From NCBI GenBank assembly GCA_023432655.1, contig JAEYUK010000106.1, positions 1-9,700 of the forward strand: a stretch of 9,700 nucleotides of DNA, in the 5' to 3' direction. The translations under genes and the position numbers were made by a program. Source of the DNA: Pseudomonadota bacterium. GTDB lineage: Bacteria; Bdellovibrionota; Bacteriovoracia; Bacteriovoracales; Bacteriovoracaceae. Below are positions 5,254 to 9,700 of this stretch, in pieces (position 1 is the stretch's first letter; each line of letters opens with the position of its first letter). The notes below the pieces were generated by a model, which worked only from the letters and a program-made list of their open reading frames with translations, was not told the DNA's origin and did not search any database.

Positions 5254-6765
5254 ATGGAAATGAAATTAAAAGGCGATTACTTTAATGGCCAATTCTCCCT
5301 CCCTCCCCACTCACAGGCCAATGAAAAAATTTTAAAGCGCTGTCCAGCTGACCTAGGTCAGGTTTTATGGGAAGCTCCCGTTTATCATAATCATGTTGAT
5401 GCAGTTATTGATTCTGCCGTTAAGGGCTTTGAGGTCTGGAGAAAAACCAGCTTTGAAGAAAGAATCAACTGTTTAAAAAAATACCAGGAAGCAGTCCGTG
5501 CCAGAAAAGATGAAATCGCTATGGCGCTGGCCCTGGAAGTGGGAAAGCCGCTTTGGGAAGCTAAGACTGAAGCCGCTTCCCTGGATTCGAAAGTAACTGT
5601 CACGATCACTGACTCCTATGAACGGATTAAGCAAGAAACGATTAAAGACGTTATGCCGAAGATCGATGGCCATGTTGTCTATAGGCCTCTAGGTCCATCT
5701 CTTGTCATCGGTCCTTTTAATTTCCCATGTCACCTGGCCAATGGACAGATTCTGGCGGCCCTCTTAGCAGGGAACTCCGTCATCTTTAAGCCCTCTGAAA
5801 AAACAATTTATTCTGCTCAACTCATGGTTGAGTGCTTTGCAGAAGCCGGCTTTCCGGCAGGAGTTATTAACTTTATCAATGGAGCAGGCCACACCTCTTC
5901 AAAACTCACTTCTGATAAGAGAATTAAAGGAATCTATTTTACCGGCTCACGTGGTGTAGGTTTAAAAATCCTCGAAAACACTCATAAAGATTTAAATAAA
6001 CTCGTGGCCCTTGAATTAGGTGGAAAAAACTCTACCATCCTTCATCACGACACCAATATTTCACATGCCTTGCCGGAACTTCTCCGCTCATGTTTTTTAA
6101 CCAGCGGTCAGCGCTGTACTTCGACTTCCATGATTCTGGTTCATCGTAAAATCGAACAGGAATTTATCAGTCAATTTAAAGCTGTGACTGAAAGGATTAG
6201 AGTCGGTCACCCGGTTTTAAGTAAACCGGAAGCCTTCATGGGACCTTTGATTGATGAACATGCCCAGAAACTTTATTTCGATTTCTGTCAGTATGGTAAG
6301 GATGAGGGAGCTCAGGAGATCGTTAAGCCAACTAAGCTTGATGTGGGGTTTGAGGGATACTATGTCTCACCTTCGATTCACTACTTTGAAAAGCCCAATC
6401 TATCCGGAAAATTTATTCAGGAAGAAATTTTTGGTCCTAACTGCTTCTTCATTCCTTATGATGATATTGAAGAAGCGATTAACATCGCTAACTGCACCGA
6501 CTATGGCCTTGCGGCTTCAGTCTTCACCCGTACTCCGGAAATCTATAAGCTTTGCTTAAGAGACATTGAGTCGGGATTAGTGAATCTAAACCGCTCCACC
6601 GTGGGAGCGACTGCTCGTCTTCCATTTGGAGGACTCAAAAATTCCGGTAACCATCATCCGGCAGCCGTTTCCATGATCGACCATTGTGTAAGCACCGTGG
6701 CTTCACTGGAAACACTTGATGATACCAGCTCTAAAATAACTGATGTTGTAGGACTTATAGACTAA
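5254..6765 (+). CDS. astD: Succinylglutamate-semialdehyde dehydrogenase-like aldehyde dehydrogenase
   Basis: This NAD(P)-dependent aldehyde dehydrogenase oxidises a semialdehyde to its acid; in the arginine succinyltransferase pathway AstD makes N-succinylglutamate. All catalytic residues are present: N156 (GPFNFPCH), K179 (FKPSE), E254 (LELGG), C288 (SGQRCT), E391 in EEIFGP and PFGG (457-460). AstD-like features beyond the general ALDH fold are GPFNFPCHLANG, the paired 'ALLAGN..IFKPSE', and SGNHHPAA (464-471), which parallels SGNHRPSA of E. coli AstD. Length (503) is close to AstD (about 490). The start is ATG 5254 with AAGGA 6 bases upstream. It opens a tight operon with an MFS and an EamA transporter and is divergent from DUF1338. 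Given the aminotransferase and DUF1338 nearby, it could instead or also oxidise 2-aminoadipate semialdehyde. Confidence 0.88.
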   Translation: MEMKLKGDYFNGQFSLPPHSQANEKILKRCPADLGQVLWEAPVYHNHVDAVIDSAVKGFEVWRKTSFEERINCLKKYQEAVRARKDEIAMALALEVGKPLWEAKTEAASLDSKVTVTITDSYERIKQETIKDVMPKIDGHVVYRPLGPSLVIGPFNFPCHLANGQILAALLAGNSVIFKPSEKTIYSAQLMVECFAEAGFPAGVINFINGAGHTSSKLTSDKRIKGIYFTGSRGVGLKILENTHKDLNKLVALELGGKNSTILHHDTNISHALPELLRSCFLTSGQRCTSTSMILVHRKIEQEFISQFKAVTERIRVGHPVLSKPEAFMGPLIDEHAQKLYFDFCQYGKDEGAQEIVKPTKLDVGFEGYYVSPSIHYFEKPNLSGKFIQEEIFGPNCFFIPYDDIEEAINIANCTDYGLAASVFTRTPEIYKLCLRDIESGLVNLNRSTVGATARLPFGGLKNSGNHHPAAVSMIDHCVSTVASLETLDDTSSKITDVVGLID

Positions 6766-6775
6766 AGAATAATAT

Positions 6776-8002
6776 ATGAATACCTCCACTGATGAACAAC
6801 TGACGCTTCGAAAGGAGCGTTGGTATGTCATCATTCTCGCTGCGATCCAGATTGCCCATATTCTGGATTTTGTCATCATGATGCCCTTGGGCCCAGTCTT
6901 TATGAGGGTATTTAGTATATCCCCTGTTGAATTCTCCACCTTGGTCTCGGCCTACACTTTTAGCGCCGGTATCGTGGGATTCCTCGCGGCCCTCTATGCC
7001 GATCACTTCGACCGGAAAACATTTCTTCTCTATAACTTTGCAGGGTTCATTATTGGTACATACATGTGTGCCATTGCCGATGGTTTTGCTTCACTCCTGA
7101 CAGCGAGGATTATTGCCGGTGCCTTCGGGGGAATTTTAAATTCAATCGTTCTGTCACTTGTGGCCGATCTGATACCTTTCCATCGTCGAGGGGCCGCCAT
7201 GGGGGTCGTGATGTCGGCCTTCTCCATCAGTAGTATTCTAGGAATTCCGACCGGTCTTTACATTGCTCAACTTTTTGACTGGCACGGAACGTTTTATTTC
7301 ATTTGTCTGTTAAGTCTTATTTTCTGGGTGCTTTCTCTCATTATGCTTCCTTCGGTCAGGCCAAGAGTAGAAGTGAAAACTTTCAGAGAAAATCTTTCAA
7401 ACTTTAAAACCATACTCATGAATCGCGACTATCTCCAAAGTTTTAGTCTCACCAGCGTTCTGGGCTTCGGCGTCTTCGGCATTATTCCTTTTATCTCGGC
7501 CTATCTGGTTAAGAATGTAGGTTTCCGAGAAGATCAGCTTCCGCTCGTTTATCTCGTGGGAGGAATTTGTACGATTGTTTCCGCGCGGACTATAGGTAAG
7601 GCCTGCGATAGAGTGGGAAGCTTTAAAGTCTTTCGAACAGTGGCGATTATCGCCTGCTTTCCGATGCTCACACTCACCATTCTTCCTGGGAGTACTCCAT
7701 TTTGGCTGGCCCTCGCTATTACGACCCTCTTTACAATGTTTGGTTCCGGTAGATTTATTCCGGCCATGACGCTAGTTTCTGCCGTTGTTAAATCAGAAGA
7801 TCGTGGGACATTTATGAGTCTGGAGAATGCTGCTCGCCAAATGTCCTCTGGGATATCTTCACAAATCGGCGGAGTCATCATTGGAGCTTCTGCGGCCGGG
7901 GCCCTCACCAATTATGGCTATGTAGGCTTAATTGGAGTCCTCACAACCGGGATTGCTATTTACATCGCTTCCAAAATATCAACAAAACTGAGTTTAAAAT
8001 AA
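6776..8002 (+). CDS. MFS transporter, DHA1-type (AraJ-like)
   Basis: A 408-residue, 12-helix inner-membrane transporter. The first helix holds HILDFVIMMPLGP (28-40), typical of DHA1 members. The loop between helices 2 and 3 carries a motif-A relic, ADHFDRK (75-81), repeated between helices 8 and 9 as GKACDRVG (274-281). Helix 5 contains GIPTG (156-160), a motif-C-like element found in proton-coupled antiporters, so export is more likely than uptake. A longer hydrophilic linker around residues 195-220 separates the two six-helix halves. Only 10 bases separate it from astD and 4 from the next gene, with weak ribosome-binding sites, indicating one transcript and translational coupling. The substrate cannot be read from sequence; position suggests an amino acid, a metabolite of the pathway, or a toxic by-product. 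Confidence 0.9.
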   Translation: MNTSTDEQLTLRKERWYVIILAAIQIAHILDFVIMMPLGPVFMRVFSISPVEFSTLVSAYTFSAGIVGFLAALYADHFDRKTFLLYNFAGFIIGTYMCAIADGFASLLTARIIAGAFGGILNSIVLSLVADLIPFHRRGAAMGVVMSAFSISSILGIPTGLYIAQLFDWHGTFYFICLLSLIFWVLSLIMLPSVRPRVEVKTFRENLSNFKTILMNRDYLQSFSLTSVLGFGVFGIIPFISAYLVKNVGFREDQLPLVYLVGGICTIVSARTIGKACDRVGSFKVFRTVAIIACFPMLTLTILPGSTPFWLALAITTLFTMFGSGRFIPAMTLVSAVVKSEDRGTFMSLENAARQMSSGISSQIGGVIIGASAAGALTNYGYVGLIGVLTTGIAIYIASKISTKLSLK

Positions 8003-8006
8003 ATTT

Positions 8007-8903
8007 ATGAATTTTACACAGGCCCACTTAAGTGCCATCGTTGCCTTCACCATGTGGGGAACTTTTCCTCTGTATTGGAAGATTTTTTCCGGCGAAGGTT
8101 CCTGGGACCTCTTTGGTCAAAGATTAATCTGGTCGTTTTTAACTCTCCTTCTCATTCTCACATATCAGAAGAAATTAAAAAATCTGGTGGCGATATGGAA
8201 AAACAAGAAGACCCGTTACATGCTGATTCTCTCTGGTCTTCTCATTGCCTCTAACTGGCTTATTTATATTTATGCTGTCAGTATCGGAAGAGTTCTGGAA
8301 GCGAGCTTAGGATACTTTTTAAATCCTCTCATCAACGTTTTCATGGGATGGCTCATTCTAAAAGAAAATATTCGTCCGACTCAGTGGCCAGCTATCATTC
8401 TCGCTTTGCTTGCTATCGTTCTGATCGCTGTTCGCGTGGATTTTGCTCACTTCCCATGGATTGCGATTTCACTCGCTCTAACCTTTGCACTCTACGGACT
8501 TATACGGAAAGTAACTGCGGTGGGATCAATGGAAGGACTCACCTTCGAGACTAGTTTTGTTCTGATTCCTGTTTTGATTTACTGGAGCACCTACTCTACG
8601 GGTCCGATGACAATTTACCAGCATCTGCCGGGCTGGAAGACTCTTGTTCTTTCTCTTTCAGGGCTTGTGACCTGCATTCCCTTGGTGCTTTTTGCTTATA
8701 GTGCTAAGAACTTAAAACTCCAGACCTTAGGTTTTATTCAATATCTTTCGCCTAGTTTTAAGTTTATTTGCGGCTGGTTGATTCTGAAAGAGGCCATAAG
8801 TGATGAGCTCCTCCAAACCTTCTTCATGATTTGGGCAGCACTCATCTGGTATACCATTGAATCGGTGGTAGCGATGAGAAAGAAAAAGGTTGTGGCAATT
8901 TAA
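8007..8903 (+). CDS. rarD: RarD-type EamA/DMT family transporter
   Basis: A 298-residue protein with about ten membrane helices in two EamA repeats (roughly 8-145 and 150-290), matching the length of E. coli RarD (296). Shared signatures include the WG..P.YWK opening (17-25), QRLIWSF (38-44), LEASLGYFLNPLINVFMG (97-114), YGLIRK (163-168) and TLGFIQYLSPS (240-250). RarD is annotated in chloramphenicol-sensitive mutants, but its natural substrate is uncertain; many EamA relatives export amino acids or metabolites. It starts four bases after the MFS stop without an evident Shine-Dalgarno and is the last gene of the astD operon. Its last codons and stop lie in the palindromic hairpin shared with oxyR. 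Confidence 0.88.
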   Translation: MNFTQAHLSAIVAFTMWGTFPLYWKIFSGEGSWDLFGQRLIWSFLTLLLILTYQKKLKNLVAIWKNKKTRYMLILSGLLIASNWLIYIYAVSIGRVLEASLGYFLNPLINVFMGWLILKENIRPTQWPAIILALLAIVLIAVRVDFAHFPWIAISLALTFALYGLIRKVTAVGSMEGLTFETSFVLIPVLIYWSTYSTGPMTIYQHLPGWKTLVLSLSGLVTCIPLVLFAYSAKNLKLQTLGFIQYLSPSFKFICGWLILKEAISDELLQTFFMIWAALIWYTIESVVAMRKKKVVAI

Positions 8904-8919
8904 GAAATGGCCACAACTT
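8887..8919 (-). terminator. Hairpin terminator shared by convergent rarD and oxyR
   Basis: AGGTTGTGGC (8887-8896) pairs with GCCACAACTT (8910-8919), 10 bp with one G-T wobble. After an A-G mismatch the stem resumes as ATTT (8898-8901) with AAAT (8905-8908) around the loop AAG. On the minus strand it is followed by TTTTTCTTTCTC (from 8886 downward), a good U-tract, so it is an intrinsic terminator for oxyR. On the plus strand no U-tract follows, so for rarD it may only stabilise the 3' end. Both stop codons lie inside it. Confidence 0.75.
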
Positions 8920-9700
8920 CTGCTTTCGCTGATGTCTTCTTAAGTTCTTTAGGGAGGTTCTTAGCAACTACTTTGGTTAGGGCCTTTTCAATTGATTTTT
9001 TCATTGAATGAGGACCTGTGACAAAACTAATGTCTCTCACTGGTGTGTGAACTTTAAAGTCTCGGAGCAGCTTCTGGTCAGCACTACTCATATTGAGGGT
9101 TGCTAGATATGGCAAAACAGTGAATCCATCGCTGGACTTTACCATGTTAATGAGAGTTTCAAGACTTCCTGCTTCGAAGAAAAGCTTTTTATCTTCTTTA
9201 ACATTTTTATACTGACACAAATGGAGGGCCTGGGCCCGCAAACAGTGACCTTCTTTTAAAAGCCAGGCATGTCTTAAATTCAGGTCTTTTTCTTCAATAG
9301 CTTTCTTTTTTAAAAGCTCATGTTTAGGAGAAAGGAAAACCTTAAATGGCTCCATAAACAGATGTTCTTCGTGGAGCTGCTTATCTTCTAGAGGTGTTGC
9401 CAGAATCGCTCCATCAAGTTTCCCCTCTTTTAAAAGCCTGATAATCTCATCCGTCTGATGCTCATAAATTTTAAGTTCCACTTCTGGATACTCTGCCACA
9501 AACTGTTGAACAAAAAGCGGGAGCACATAAGGGGCAAGAGTTGGAATGACGGCCAGTATAAATTCTCCGGCCACTTCCCCTCGGAGAGACTTGGAAAGCT
9601 CTTCCAGCTCCTGGGCCCCATGCATAACTTTTCGCGCATACTCCAAAACTTTAACCCCCATAGGAGTTGGCTCCACCGGAGTCTTTGAACGGTCAAAGAT
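8900..9700 (-). CDS. oxyR: OxyR, peroxide-sensing LysR-type regulator, N-terminus beyond the window
   Basis: OxyR is a cytoplasmic LysR-family regulator that forms a disulfide on exposure to H2O2 and activates defence genes. The visible 266 residues hold the sensor domain. The motif EGHCLRAQALHLC gives two cysteines eight residues apart, exactly the spacing of redox C199 and C208 of E. coli OxyR, with the preceding histidine also kept. VIPTLAPYVLP matches the IPTVGPYLLP peroxide-pocket segment and SLETLINMV matches SLETLRNMV. The frame stays open to the right edge (IFDRSKTPVEPTPMG matches the end of a LysR helix-turn-helix domain), so the GTG at 9676 is an internal valine and about 46 N-terminal residues, the DNA-binding domain, are missing. 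It converges on rarD with overlapping stops and has its own terminator. Its regulated neighbour may lie beyond the window. Confidence 0.92.
   Translation of the reverse strand: MFDRSKTPVEPTPMGVKVLEYARKVMHGAQELEELSKSLRGEVAGEFILAVIPTLAPYVLPLFVQQFVAEYPEVELKIYEHQTDEIIRLLKEGKLDGAILATPLEDKQLHEEHLFMEPFKVFLSPKHELLKKKAIEEKDLNLRHAWLLKEGHCLRAQALHLCQYKNVKEDKKLFFEAGSLETLINMVKSSDGFTVLPYLATLNMSSADQKLLRDFKVHTPVRDISFVTGPHSMKKSIEKALTKVVAKNLPKELKKTSAKAEVVAIS

Noticed and set aside
6251..6559. 102-codon plus-strand open frame inside astD
   Set aside because: Out-of-frame shadow of a gene whose catalytic residues are all intact in the other frame, so it is not evidence of a frameshift.
7549..7911. 120-codon minus-strand open frame inside the MFS gene
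   Set aside because: Antisense shadow of a membrane-protein gene; the alanine/proline/threonine-rich product is typical of such shadows.

Overview
The window reads as a stretch of chromosome from a free-living or predatory proteobacterium-like bacterium. The mix of moderately AT-rich DNA, an Ast-type amino-acid catabolic cluster, small secreted proteins of unknown family and a single-domain response regulator fits the Bdellovibrionota (Bacteriovorax/Peredibacter-like). That placement is inference, with no marker gene to prove it. No mobile element, tRNA, rRNA or CRISPR array is visible, and coding density is very high.

Left edge (1-1249, minus strand): two exported proteins of unknown function overlap by ATGA. 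The upstream one is a small beta-rich domain of 105 residues. The downstream one is at least 311 residues and runs off the left end of the window. A divergent intergenic region (1250-1403) separates them from the catabolic genes.

Centre (1404-6765): a class III PLP aminotransferase is followed two bases later by a very clear arginine N-succinyltransferase (AstA). A GC hairpin/T-tract terminator then precedes a receiver-only response regulator. Convergent to that is a short DUF1338 protein (2-oxoadipate dioxygenase/decarboxylase family) on the minus strand. Divergent from DUF1338 starts an AstD-like succinylglutamate-semialdehyde dehydrogenase. Together these look like an amino-acid degradation island: succinylate an amino acid, remove its terminal amine, oxidise the semialdehyde. 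AstB and AstE are not in the window. The aminotransferase has a lysine-6-aminotransferase-like sequence around its PLP lysine, and DUF1338 acts in lysine breakdown in other bacteria. Lysine or ornithine should therefore be considered as substrate alongside arginine.

Right side (6776-9700): the astD gene continues closely into an MFS transporter and a RarD-type EamA transporter, which looks like one three-gene operon. The operon meets a convergent OxyR gene, truncated by the right edge, at a shared palindromic hairpin. That hairpin holds both stop codons, encodes 'VVAI' at the end of both proteins, and forms an intrinsic terminator for oxyR.

Starts were corrected from Shine-Dalgarno evidence for the aminotransferase (ATG 1404 rather than GTG 1395), AstA (ATG 2792 rather than TTG 2753) and DUF1338 (ATG 5116 rather than ATG 5140).
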